A stretch of DNA of 64,000 bases from positions 62,001 through 126,000 of the forward strand of contig JAKFFG010000026.1 in NCBI GenBank assembly GCA_036675275.1. The letters run 5' to 3'. The translations under genes and the position numbers were made by a program. Position 1 is the first letter of the stretch; the number at the start of each line of letters is the position of its first letter. Positions 53,783 through 61,597 of this stretch are shown here, in pieces. The notes beneath the pieces were generated by a model. That model saw nothing but the letters and a program-made list of their open reading frames with translations. It did no database searches and was not told where the DNA came from. Source of the stretch: Pollutimonas sp036675275. Lineage in GTDB: Bacteria; Pseudomonadota; Gammaproteobacteria; Burkholderiales; Burkholderiaceae_B.

Positions 53783-54745
53783 TCAGGAAAAATGATCGAA
53801 ACCGGCGTGGTCCAGCATAATGATTGCCGAGTCCGGACCCATCACGCGCAAGCCGGGCTGGGCGACTATTGCGCCGACGCGAGTCACCAGTACCGATGCG
53901 TCATGCGCCAGGGCCTCGATGCGCGACCTGGCATCTGCGGCAGCGGTGAAACAAAGTTGATACACGTCGCCGCCCGACAATACGGCATCCTGAAGCAGTG
54001 CATCGTCCAGGCCGTGCAGCGCCTCCGCGATAGGCAGCGCATTGTAGACGAGCTCCGCGCCACAGTCACTAGCCATAAGGATATGGCCCAAATCCTGCGC
54101 CAGGCCGTCCGAAATATCGAGCGCGGCATGCGCCACGCCTGCCAGCTCCTGAGCAAGACGCCACGGCGGCGAAGGTCTTTCCAGCGCGAGGCGGGTAGCA
54201 GCAAACAAGGACGGATTCGGCGGCAGCCTGCCCTGCAGGAGACGCAAGGCGATATCGGCGGCGCCCAGCGTGCCGGTCACCCATATGTCGTCGCCCACAC
54301 GGGCGGCGCCTCGACGCAAGGCGTGCTCGGGTCTGACCTGGCCCATGACGGTTACGCTGATGACAATGCCGCCGGAACTGCGTGTCGTGTCGCCGCCGAT
54401 GAGCGGACAGCCGGACGCCTCCGCAAGCGCATAGAAGCCATCGGCAAAGCCTTGCAACCAGTCGTCGTCGATCTGAGGCAGAGACAGGCTCAGCAGGCAG
54501 GCCAGAGGTTGAGCACCCATGGCGGCCAGATCGGACAGATTGACCGCCAGCGACTTATGGCCCAGTGCCGCCGGATCCACGTCGCTAAAAAAATGCCGAC
54601 CTTCTATCAGAAGATCGGTACTGGTTGCCAGGTGATGACCCGGAGCAACCGGAAACATGGCGCAGTCGTCGCCTACCCCAAGAAAGCCCGTCGGCGCGGG
54701 CCGTGTAAAGTAACGTGCGATCAAGCCGAACTCGGAATTCAACAC
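53783..54745 (-). CDS. thiL: thiamine-monophosphate kinase
   Basis: 320 residues, cytosolic. It uses ATP to make thiamine diphosphate from the monophosphate. Typical parts: LIARYFTRP near the start, GVGDDCAMFPVAPGHHLATS with the metal-binding Asp pair, DLLIEGRHF, HKSLAVNLSDLAAMGAQP and IGGDTTRSSGGIVISVTVMG, then ALDISDGLAQDLGHIL. Spacing of 32 bp to pgpA and 26 bp to nusB suggests cotranscription from the ribB side. Confidence 0.97.
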   Translation of the reverse strand: MLNSEFGLIARYFTRPAPTGFLGVGDDCAMFPVAPGHHLATSTDLLIEGRHFFSDVDPAALGHKSLAVNLSDLAAMGAQPLACLLSLSLPQIDDDWLQGFADGFYALAEASGCPLIGGDTTRSSGGIVISVTVMGQVRPEHALRRGAARVGDDIWVTGTLGAADIALRLLQGRLPPNPSLFAATRLALERPSPPWRLAQELAGVAHAALDISDGLAQDLGHILMASDCGAELVYNALPIAEALHGLDDALLQDAVLSGGDVYQLCFTAAADARSRIEALAHDASVLVTRVGAIVAQPGLRVMGPDSAIIMLDHAGFDHFS

Positions 54746-54771
54746 GTATCCGGGATATCTGGCGACGCCGG

Positions 54772-55272
54772 CTAGCGGCGCGGGGCCGCCTGAACCTCGA
54801 CGGGGCGGACATCAGCCGCCATTTTGTCGAGCACGCCATTGACGAACTTGAACCCGTCTGTTCCGCCAAAAGACTTGGCCAACTCGACAGCTTCGTTGAT
54901 CGCGACTTTATAGGGCACTTCAGTATGGTGAATGAGCTCGAAGCTGCCGATCAGCAAGATGCCATGCTCGATCGGTGACAGCTCGGAGAGCGGGCGGTCG
55001 ATGTAAGGCATAAAGCTTTCACGCAATGACGGCGCTTCACGCAGAACGCCGTGCAGCAGCGTCTTGAACCATGTGGCGTCGGCTTCCTGGAATTCTTCGT
55101 CGTCGCGAATGTGCGCGTCGATGGCCCCGGCCTCCTGGAGGCCGGTATCGCCATGCAGCAACCAGGAATAAACACCCTGCAGCGCGAATTCGCGCGCGCG
55201 CCGGCGCGCGCTGCGACTGTTGGCTCGGGGGGAGGCGCCCGAAGGCGCACCCGGCGTATTATTTATCGTCAA
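54772..55272 (-). CDS. nusB: transcription antitermination factor NusB
   Basis: About 166 residues from TTG 55272, whose codon overlaps the last four codons of ribH; the open frame up to 55563 is antisense-like ribH shadow. A basic linker (NSRSARRRAREFALQGVYSW) precedes the all-helical fold; ELSPIEHGILLIGSFELIHH and VPYKVAINEAVELAKSFGG are the usual markers. NusB with NusE binds boxA in rRNA leaders. An ATG start cannot be found in a sensible place, so the TTG is inferred from GAGGACG just ahead. Confidence 0.9.
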   Translation of the reverse strand: MTINNTPGAPSGASPRANSRSARRRAREFALQGVYSWLLHGDTGLQEAGAIDAHIRDDEEFQEADATWFKTLLHGVLREAPSLRESFMPYIDRPLSELSPIEHGILLIGSFELIHHTEVPYKVAINEAVELAKSFGGTDGFKFVNGVLDKMAADVRPVEVQAAPRR

Positions 55273-55804
55273 AATCTTCGTCCTCGTCCCCGATATCGTC
55301 TTCGTCGTCCTCGTCTTCGTCGTCATCCAGATCGTCTTCGGATTCCGGCTCGAGCGCGGCGACCAGGTTTGCCATTTCAACCGCGCTGCGCGCGCAATCA
55401 CGGCCTTTTTCAGCCGCCCGCGACTGCGCCTGTTCGTCGGTATCGGTGGTGAGCACGCCGTTAGCCACGGGAATCCCGGTTTCGAGCGCGACGCGGCTGA
55501 TGGCCGAGGCGCTTTCATTGCTGACAATTTCGAAGTGGTAGGTATCGCCGCGAATGACCGCACCCAGGGCGATCAGCGCGTCGAATTCGAATGTTTCGGC
55601 CATTTGTGCCAAGGCGACGCCAAGTTCCAGGGCCCCGGGAACAGAGACCAGCATGACATCGCGTTCATCAACGCCCAATTCGGCCAGTTCGGCCAGGCAG
55701 GATTCAAGCTCGGCTTGCCCGACCGGCTCGTTGAAACGAGCCCGCACAATGCCTATATGCAGACCCTCTCCGTTCAGATCGGGAGACAAAGTATATGGGT
55801 TCAT
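55259..55804 (-). CDS. ribH: 6,7-dimethyl-8-ribityllumazine synthase
   Basis: 181 residues. It condenses the ribityl pyrimidine with dihydroxybutanone phosphate in riboflavin synthesis. Marks: GIVRARFNEPVGQAELESCL, VSVPGALELGVALAQMAE, ALGAVIRGDTYHFEIVSNES and GVLTTDTDEQAQSRA. The last 30 residues are almost wholly Asp/Glu (EPESEDDLDDDEDEDDEDD and more), an addition beyond the family's usual end near residue 150. Fifteen bp downstream of ribB; the nusB start lies inside this acid tail. Confidence 0.95.
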   Translation of the reverse strand: MNPYTLSPDLNGEGLHIGIVRARFNEPVGQAELESCLAELAELGVDERDVMLVSVPGALELGVALAQMAETFEFDALIALGAVIRGDTYHFEIVSNESASAISRVALETGIPVANGVLTTDTDEQAQSRAAEKGRDCARSAVEMANLVAALEPESEDDLDDDEDEDDEDDIGDEDEDFDDK

Positions 55805-55819
55805 AGTCAGTAATTCCTG

Positions 55820-56989
55820 TTATTGGGTGGAAAGAGGTTCACTATCGTAACCCGTTATGGTCAGGGAAAACCCTGCCATACTGGGCATTTTTCGGGGACG
55901 CGCCAACAAGCGCGCCCGGCCTACGTTGAGGTCGCGCATGATTTGTGCGCCAATACCGTAAGTAAGCAGGCCATAGCGGCTTTCGCGATCGGCAGCCTGC
56001 CCTTCGTGGCCAGCCGGCTGGTTCCAGGATTCGAACTGGCTGAACAAGAGATCGGAAGAGCCCTGGCAGTTCAACATGATGAGAACTCCGGACGGGGCCG
56101 CTGCAATTGCCTTGAGCGCGTGCGATACGCTCCAGCTATGCGAGGTAGCGCCTTCGAACAGCACGTCGAGCATATTCGAGGGTTCATGCACGCGCACGAG
56201 CGTCTCGGCATCGGGCGTGATGCTGCCATGGACCAGCGCCAGATGAGGCGCGCCGGAGGACAGGTCGCGATAGGCCACGGCAAGGAATTCGCCCCATGGC
56301 GTCTGCATGCGCCGACTGGCCAGGCGCTCTATCATGGATTCGTGTTCGCTGCGGTACTGGATGAGGTCGGCAATGGTGCCTATCTTCAGGCCGTGCTCGC
56401 GAGCGAATAGCTTCAGGTCGGGCAGGCGCGCCATGGTGCCGTCAGGCTTGAGGATCTCGCAGATTACCGCGGCCGGAGTAAGCCCGGCCAAGGCCGTGAG
56501 GTCGCAACCGGCTTCGGTATGCCCGGCGCGCACCAGTACGCCGCCACGCACCGCCTGTACCGGAAAGATATGGCCGGGCTGCACGAGATCGGACGGCTTG
56601 GCGTCGCGCGCCACTGCCGTCTGGATAGTGCGCGAGCGATCGGCGGCCGAAATACCGGTATCTACGCCTTCGGCGGCCTCGATGGACATCGTGAAATTCG
56701 TGCCGAAGCGCGTGCCGTTGCGGCTGGCCATGAGCGGCAGGTCGAGCTGGCGGCAGCGTTCTTCGGTTAAGGTCAGGCACACCAGCCCGCGAGCATGAGT
56801 AACCATGAAATTGATGGCCTCGGGCGTGACAAATTCGGCCGCCATGACGAGATCGCCTTCATTTTCGCGGTCTTCTTCATCAACCAATATGACCAGCCGG
56901 CCGGCTCGCAATTCGGCAACGATGTCGGTAACGGGAGAGATATCGCTGGACTCTATGGCGTTCAGATCCAGGTCGGACGGCTTGCTCAT
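55820..56989 (-). CDS. ribB: 3,4-dihydroxy-2-butanone-4-phosphate synthase with degenerate GTP-cyclohydrolase-like domain
   Basis: 389 residues. Residues about 20-215 are an intact RibB: VDEEDRENEGDLVMAAEFV, FTMSIEAAEGVDTGISAAD, RAGHTEAGCDLTALAGL, all with active-site acids and His. The C-terminal half aligns in size with GTP cyclohydrolase II, but the zinc ligands (normally GxCxxGD...CDC) are absent: the equivalent stretch reads VRVHEPSNMLDVLFEGATSH. It is therefore expected to supply only RibB activity. This RibB-RibX form is known in beta- and gamma-proteobacteria. First of the rib/nusB/thiL set. Confidence 0.93.
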   Translation of the reverse strand: MSKPSDLDLNAIESSDISPVTDIVAELRAGRLVILVDEEDRENEGDLVMAAEFVTPEAINFMVTHARGLVCLTLTEERCRQLDLPLMASRNGTRFGTNFTMSIEAAEGVDTGISAADRSRTIQTAVARDAKPSDLVQPGHIFPVQAVRGGVLVRAGHTEAGCDLTALAGLTPAAVICEILKPDGTMARLPDLKLFAREHGLKIGTIADLIQYRSEHESMIERLASRRMQTPWGEFLAVAYRDLSSGAPHLALVHGSITPDAETLVRVHEPSNMLDVLFEGATSHSWSVSHALKAIAAAPSGVLIMLNCQGSSDLLFSQFESWNQPAGHEGQAADRESRYGLLTYGIGAQIMRDLNVGRARLLARPRKMPSMAGFSLTITGYDSEPLSTQ

Positions 56990-57088
56990 GACATGTGCTC
57001 AGTAAAAAGTTGGGTCATTTTAACGCCTTCCAGGGTAAGGTCGCGCAAAGCCGGGTAATATCCCCTGAAACCATAACACGATTCAATC

Positions 57089-57907
57089 ATGCGTGAAAAA
57101 AAGACAGCGCCGCAAGCCGCCAACGACGGCCGGCGCAGCATTCAATCCGTCGAAACCGGCTTCCCTTTGCTCGCGGCGCTGGTCGATTCCGGCGCGGCAT
57201 TGACCTTGCGCGATCTGGCCGCCCGGGCCGGCATGACGTCGGCAAAAGCGCATCCCTATCTGGTCAGCTTCACCCGTGTCGGCCTGGTACAGCAAGACCC
57301 GGCCACCGGTCAGTACGAACTGGGACCTTTCGCGCTGCAGATGGGGCTGGTCAGCCTGCAGCGCCTGGATCCTGTCCGGGTTGCACTGCCCCAGGTCAAC
57401 CTGCTGGCTGGCGAAATCGGGCATACCCTTGCCATTGCCGTACTGGGTTCGCATGGTCCCACCATGATCCACATATCGGAAGCCAGCTACCCCGTGCATG
57501 TCAATATGCGCAAGGGTACCGTTATGTCTATGCTGCACACCGCAACAGGCCACGTCTTCGCGGCCTGGCTGCCTCCCAAGATTGCGCAGCACTATATTGA
57601 GCGCGAAGCCGGCGACACGTCGGTGGTTACGAGCATCAGCCCCTTGCGGCCCAGTCCCGAAGCGCTCAAGGCGCAGCTCTCGCAGATCAGGGCGACCGGT
57701 GTCGCGCAGGCCCTGGGCAACCCTTTGCCGGGCATCGACGCGCTGTCCGTCCCGGTATTCGATCATTCGGGCAACATCGTGCTGGCACTGACCAGTCTTG
57801 GGCCGGCCACGCTTTTCGATGCCAGCGCCCAGGGCGCCATCGCCACAGCCCTGAAGGAATGCGCGGCTGTCATCTCTGGAAAACTCGGGTATCGGCCTGA
57901 CCGATAA
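57089..57907 (+). CDS. IclR-family transcriptional regulator
   Basis: 272 residues: winged helix ALVDSGAALTLRDLAARAGM near 40, then AYLVSF-type recognition helix with KAHPYLVSFTRVGLVQQDPA, and an effector-binding GAF-like domain (LAIAVLGSHGPTMIHISEAS, VHVNMRKGTVMSMLHTATGH). It is in the same direction as the phnDCEE genes, 115 bp upstream, and so is their likely regulator. Divergent from ribB. The effector is unknown; a phosphonate or related ligand is suggested by context only. Confidence 0.93.
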   Translation: MREKKTAPQAANDGRRSIQSVETGFPLLAALVDSGAALTLRDLAARAGMTSAKAHPYLVSFTRVGLVQQDPATGQYELGPFALQMGLVSLQRLDPVRVALPQVNLLAGEIGHTLAIAVLGSHGPTMIHISEASYPVHVNMRKGTVMSMLHTATGHVFAAWLPPKIAQHYIEREAGDTSVVTSISPLRPSPEALKAQLSQIRATGVAQALGNPLPGIDALSVPVFDHSGNIVLALTSLGPATLFDASAQGAIATALKECAAVISGKLGYRPDR

Positions 57908-58022
57908 ACCGCTAAACTCCGCCCGTATATTACAAATTTATTACATGTTTAATTCTGGACGCACCGCCACGCGGCCTTTCTTCAACACCAATCAATAAAA
58001 CCGACTGAACCCGGAGACAACC

Positions 58023-59018
58023 ATGAAAGCATCAAGCCTGCTCTTGACGAGCACTTTCGTCGCCCTTCTCGGCGCATCCCAATTCGCTTACGCGCAAGAC
58101 GCCTGCCCTAATCGCGGCGACCTGGACAATATGTTTTGCGACGCCAATAACGATCTGGTGGCAGACACCCCCACCGATCCCAGCCAGCTGAAAACGCCTT
58201 CGACCATCGTGTTCACCTACACGCCGGTGGAAGACCCTGCCGTGTACGCCGAAATATTCTCGCCGTTCACCAAGCACCTGGCCCAGTGCATCGACCGCAA
58301 GGTCGTGTTCTATCAAGTGCAGAGCAACTCCGCCGAAATCGAGGCCATGCGTTCAAGCCGGCTGCACGTGGGCGGCTTTTCCACTGGCCCAACCAACTTC
58401 GCCGTCAATCTGGCGGGCGCGGTACCCTTTGCCGTCAAGGGCGACGCCAGCGGCTTCCAGGGCTACAACCTGATTCTTATCGTCAAGAAAGACAGCCCCT
58501 ACAAAACGCTTACCGACCTGAAAGGTAAAAAAGTCGCCCATACCTCGCCATCGTCCAACTCCGGAAACATGGCTCCCATAGCCCTCTTTCCCAAAGAAGG
58601 CCTGGTTCCCGGAAAAGACTACGAATTGCTGTATTCGGGCAAGCATGATCAATCCATCATGGGCGTGAATTCGGGCGACTACGATGCCGCAGCCGTAGCC
58701 TCCGACGTATTCCACCGCATGGCCGAACGCGGACAGGTCAAGGCAGAAGACTTCCGCATCCTGTACACCAGCGAAAAATTTCCCACCTCATCGTTCGCGT
58801 ATGCCTACGATCTCGAACCGAAATTCCGCGACAAGATGCTGAAATGCTTCTACGACTACCGCTTCCCAGCCGAAATGAAAGAAGCCTTTGACGGTGCCGA
58901 CCGCTTCTACCCGGTCACTTACAAGAAAGACTGGGCCATCGTGCGCGACGTAGCCAAGGCGGGCGGCGAGAGCTTCACGCGTTCGGCATACGACAAAGCA
59001 AGCAAAAAGGCGAATTGA
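58023..59018 (+). CDS. phnD: phosphonate/phosphite-type ABC transporter substrate-binding protein
   Basis: 331 residues with signal peptide ending near FAYAQD. Features: a cysteine-bracketed, aspartate-rich insert near residue 40 (MFCDANNDLVADTPTDP) that resembles a calcium-binding loop, then the PhnD fold: VFTYTPVEDPAVYAEIFSPF, GGFSTGPTNFAVNLAGAVPF and KKVAHTSPSSNSGNMAPIAL, a typical anion-binding segment. It starts the phnDCEE operon. No C-P lyase or phosphite dehydrogenase gene is present, so the substrate (phosphonate, phosphite or other) is open. Confidence 0.92.
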   Translation: MKASSLLLTSTFVALLGASQFAYAQDACPNRGDLDNMFCDANNDLVADTPTDPSQLKTPSTIVFTYTPVEDPAVYAEIFSPFTKHLAQCIDRKVVFYQVQSNSAEIEAMRSSRLHVGGFSTGPTNFAVNLAGAVPFAVKGDASGFQGYNLILIVKKDSPYKTLTDLKGKKVAHTSPSSNSGNMAPIALFPKEGLVPGKDYELLYSGKHDQSIMGVNSGDYDAAAVASDVFHRMAERGQVKAEDFRILYTSEKFPTSSFAYAYDLEPKFRDKMLKCFYDYRFPAEMKEAFDGADRFYPVTYKKDWAIVRDVAKAGGESFTRSAYDKASKKAN

Positions 59019-59023
59019 GTTTT

Positions 59024-59794
59024 ATGGGTGCGTCTCTGCAAATCAAGAACCTGGTCAAGGAATACCGGGCAAACCAGCCTGTCCTGAAAGACATCAGCCT
59101 GGACCTTACCGGTGAGGGCCTCACGGCCATCATCGGGCCCTCCGGAACCGGCAAAAGCACGCTGCTGCGCTGCATAAACCGGCTCATCGAACCCACGCAA
59201 GGCACCATCCTGCTTGAAGATGGCGGCACGGTGGTGGACCTGGCCCGGGTTCGCGGCGCGCAGCTCAGGCATGCGCGGCGTCGTATCGGTATGGTATTCC
59301 AGGAGTACAACCTGGTTGAACGCCTTACCGTCATGGAAAACCTGCTGACAGGACGGCTGGGCTACACCTCGGCGTTCAACGCATGGAGGCGCCACTTCGA
59401 GGCCGACGATATCCAGTACGCTTTCACCTTGCTGGAAACCGTCGGCCTGGCCGGATTTGCAGATCAACGCGCCGATGCGCTCTCGGGCGGACAACGCCAG
59501 CGGGTGGGCATCGCCCGCGCTCTAATGCAACGCCCGCAACTATTGCTCGCCGATGAACCCACCTCGTCGCTCGATCCCAAAACATCGGTCGAGATCATGG
59601 AACTGCTTACCGACCAGGGCCGCGCATTCAACATCCCGGTCATCGTCAACATCCACGACGTCGAACTGGCCAAGCGATACGCCACACGCATCATCGGCAT
59701 GTCGGGCGGCAACGTGGTTTATGACGGCCAGGCTTCCGGCCTGGGCGCCGACGTACTGAAGCAAATTTACGGAGGCGAGTCGTGGCTCAGCTGA
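59024..59794 (+). CDS. phnC: phosphonate-type ABC transporter ATPase
   Basis: 256 residues from ATG 59024, five bases after the phnD stop. Walker A IIGPSGTGKSTLLRCINRL, Q-loop MVFQEYNLVERLTVMEN, signature ALSGGQRQRVGIARALMQRP and Walker B LLLADEPTSSLDPKTS, then the switch VIVNIHDVELAKRYA are complete. The EYNLV Q-loop is typical of PhnC. Powers uptake with two membrane subunits that follow. Confidence 0.96.
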   Translation: MGASLQIKNLVKEYRANQPVLKDISLDLTGEGLTAIIGPSGTGKSTLLRCINRLIEPTQGTILLEDGGTVVDLARVRGAQLRHARRRIGMVFQEYNLVERLTVMENLLTGRLGYTSAFNAWRRHFEADDIQYAFTLLETVGLAGFADQRADALSGGQRQRVGIARALMQRPQLLLADEPTSSLDPKTSVEIMELLTDQGRAFNIPVIVNIHDVELAKRYATRIIGMSGGNVVYDGQASGLGADVLKQIYGGESWLS

Positions 59795-60660
59795 ACCCTC
59801 CGTCGGCAACGCGGTCCAGCAAGCCTTTCGCCCTGTCTCCGCGAGCCAAGCTCGGCCTCATCCTGGTCGTCGTCTATGCGCTCTTCGCGTCCACCCAGTT
59901 GGGCTTCTCGTGGGGCCGCTTCGAAGAAGGCCTGGGCCATGGCGCCAAGTTTCTTGCCAGAATGTTCCCACCCAATATCGAACGCGGCGCCATGCTGTGG
60001 AAGGGCATAGCCGAAAGCCTGGAAATCGCCGTCCTGGCCACGACGCTGGGCATCGTTATCGCGTTGCCGCTAAGCCTTCTTGGCGCGCGCAATTTAATGC
60101 CGGCGTGGGCCAGCTGGCCTGCACGCGCCTTCATTTCCCTTTGCCGGGCCCTGCACCCGGTCATTGTCGCCATCATCTTCGTCAAGGCTGTCGGCTTTGG
60201 CGCCCTGGCCGGGGTGCTGGCGCTTACCGTGGCATCCATCGGCTTCATCGGAAAACTGTTCACCGAATCCATCGAAGAAATATCCTTGAAGCAAGTCGAG
60301 GCGGTACGTGCCACCGGCGCATCGTTTACCAATGTCATCATCTTCTCAGTAATGCCCCAGGTCTTTGCGCGATTCGTAGGGTTCTCAACCTATCAGCTTG
60401 ACTCCAATCTGCGCAACTCGACCATGGTGGGCATAGTGGGCGCCGGCGGTATCGGCGGAACGCTTTTTTCCGCCTTTCAACGCTTCGACTACGATTTCGT
60501 CTGCACCATACTCATCTCCATCATTGCAATCATCATGGTCGGAGAGGTTCTGGCGGGCGTCGTGCGTTCCATCCTGCTTGATAATGTCTCGCCCACAGAA
60601 CTTCTGCGCGGCAAGGCGCACCGTCCCCGCCAGGCAAGGCCTATGGAGGATGACGCATGA
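59782..60660 (+). CDS. phnE: phosphonate-type ABC transporter permease 1
   Basis: 292 residues from GTG 59782, overlapping phnC by 13 bp. Membrane protein of the PhnE type with about six helices; the EAA-loop region is SIEEISLKQVEAVRATGASF followed by SVMPQVFARFVGFSTYQLDS, and LRNSTMVGIVGAGGIGGTLF comes next. Two PhnE-like permeases in tandem form a heterodimer in many such importers. The C-terminus is basic (RGKAHRPRQARP). Confidence 0.94.
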   Translation: MAQLNPPSATRSSKPFALSPRAKLGLILVVVYALFASTQLGFSWGRFEEGLGHGAKFLARMFPPNIERGAMLWKGIAESLEIAVLATTLGIVIALPLSLLGARNLMPAWASWPARAFISLCRALHPVIVAIIFVKAVGFGALAGVLALTVASIGFIGKLFTESIEEISLKQVEAVRATGASFTNVIIFSVMPQVFARFVGFSTYQLDSNLRNSTMVGIVGAGGIGGTLFSAFQRFDYDFVCTILISIIAIIMVGEVLAGVVRSILLDNVSPTELLRGKAHRPRQARPMEDDA

Positions 60661-61475
60661 CCAATTCCCATACTCTGCCTAACCAGGACACCCGAAGCTG
60701 GGTACGCTATACGCCCGGCCAGCGGCTTCTGCGCTTCGTGCTGTACCTGCTCTTTGTGCTGGCCATCGTTCAGTCGATGCGGACCATCGACGTCATTCCG
60801 GAATTCCTGTACGACGCGCCGACCCAGATGGCCGATTTGATCAACCGGATGTGGCCGGTCTCATGGCAAAGCTTCCAGGGCTCGATCCAGAAGGCCCTCA
60901 TCGAAACACTGCATATGGCCACGCTCGGAACCATTCTTGCAGTAATCATGGCGGTGCCCATTGGTTTGCTGGCAGCCGGCAAACTAACCCGGAACAAGGC
61001 GGTCAACTTTCTGGCGCGCCTTATCCTCGTATCGAGCCGGTCCATCAACTCGCTCGTATGGGCGTTGCTGTTCATCGCCATCTTCGGCCCTGGGCCACTG
61101 GCTGGAACAATCGCAATTGCTTTCCGATCCATCGGTTTTATCGGCAAGCTGCTTGGCGAGGCGATAGACGACGCGCAGCCTGGTCCCATCGAGGCGCTCA
61201 CTGCCACAGGCGCCAGCACCGGTTCTATTATCGGCTATGGCTATTGGCCTCAAATTCGCCCGGCATTCTGGTCCATAGTTCTATTGCGATGGGACATCAA
61301 TGTGCGCGAATCGGCCGTATTGGGCCTGGTTGGCGCGGGGGGCATAGGCATGGCATTGAATAGCGCCATGGACCTGTTCCAATGGGACAAGGTGGCGCTG
61401 ATTCTTCTTCTGATCTTCGGCATAGTCATCATCGCTGAAATCATTATCACCCGCGCACGCAAGTTCTTGCTGTAG
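60657..61475 (+). CDS. phnE: phosphonate-type ABC transporter permease 2
   Basis: 272 residues; ATG overlaps the TGA of the preceding permease (ATGA). The EAA region is AIDDAQPGPIEALTATGAST with GYGYWPQIRPAFWSIVLLRW and the ESAVLGLVGAGGIGMALNSA ending as in PhnE. About six helices. It completes the importer with phnD, phnC and the first permease. No further gene of phosphonate breakdown follows; the next gene, CYTH-CHAD, is 122 bp away and probably separate. Confidence 0.94.
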   Translation: MTNSHTLPNQDTRSWVRYTPGQRLLRFVLYLLFVLAIVQSMRTIDVIPEFLYDAPTQMADLINRMWPVSWQSFQGSIQKALIETLHMATLGTILAVIMAVPIGLLAAGKLTRNKAVNFLARLILVSSRSINSLVWALLFIAIFGPGPLAGTIAIAFRSIGFIGKLLGEAIDDAQPGPIEALTATGASTGSIIGYGYWPQIRPAFWSIVLLRWDINVRESAVLGLVGAGGIGMALNSAMDLFQWDKVALILLLIFGIVIIAEIIITRARKFLL

Positions 61476-61597
61476 GGCCGGATCGGTACTTGCGGTTTAC
61501 CAAGCTCTGACGCCGCGTGCGCCAGTGCTTGGCATAGATCAGCGATCAGTTCGCGTATAACGCGGTAAGATGCGCCCATGATCAGCCTGGGGACATC

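Noticed and set aside
56990..57088. FMN riboswitch ahead of ribB
   Set aside because: The 99-bp gap shared with the IclR gene is too short and shows none of the conserved RFN element blocks.
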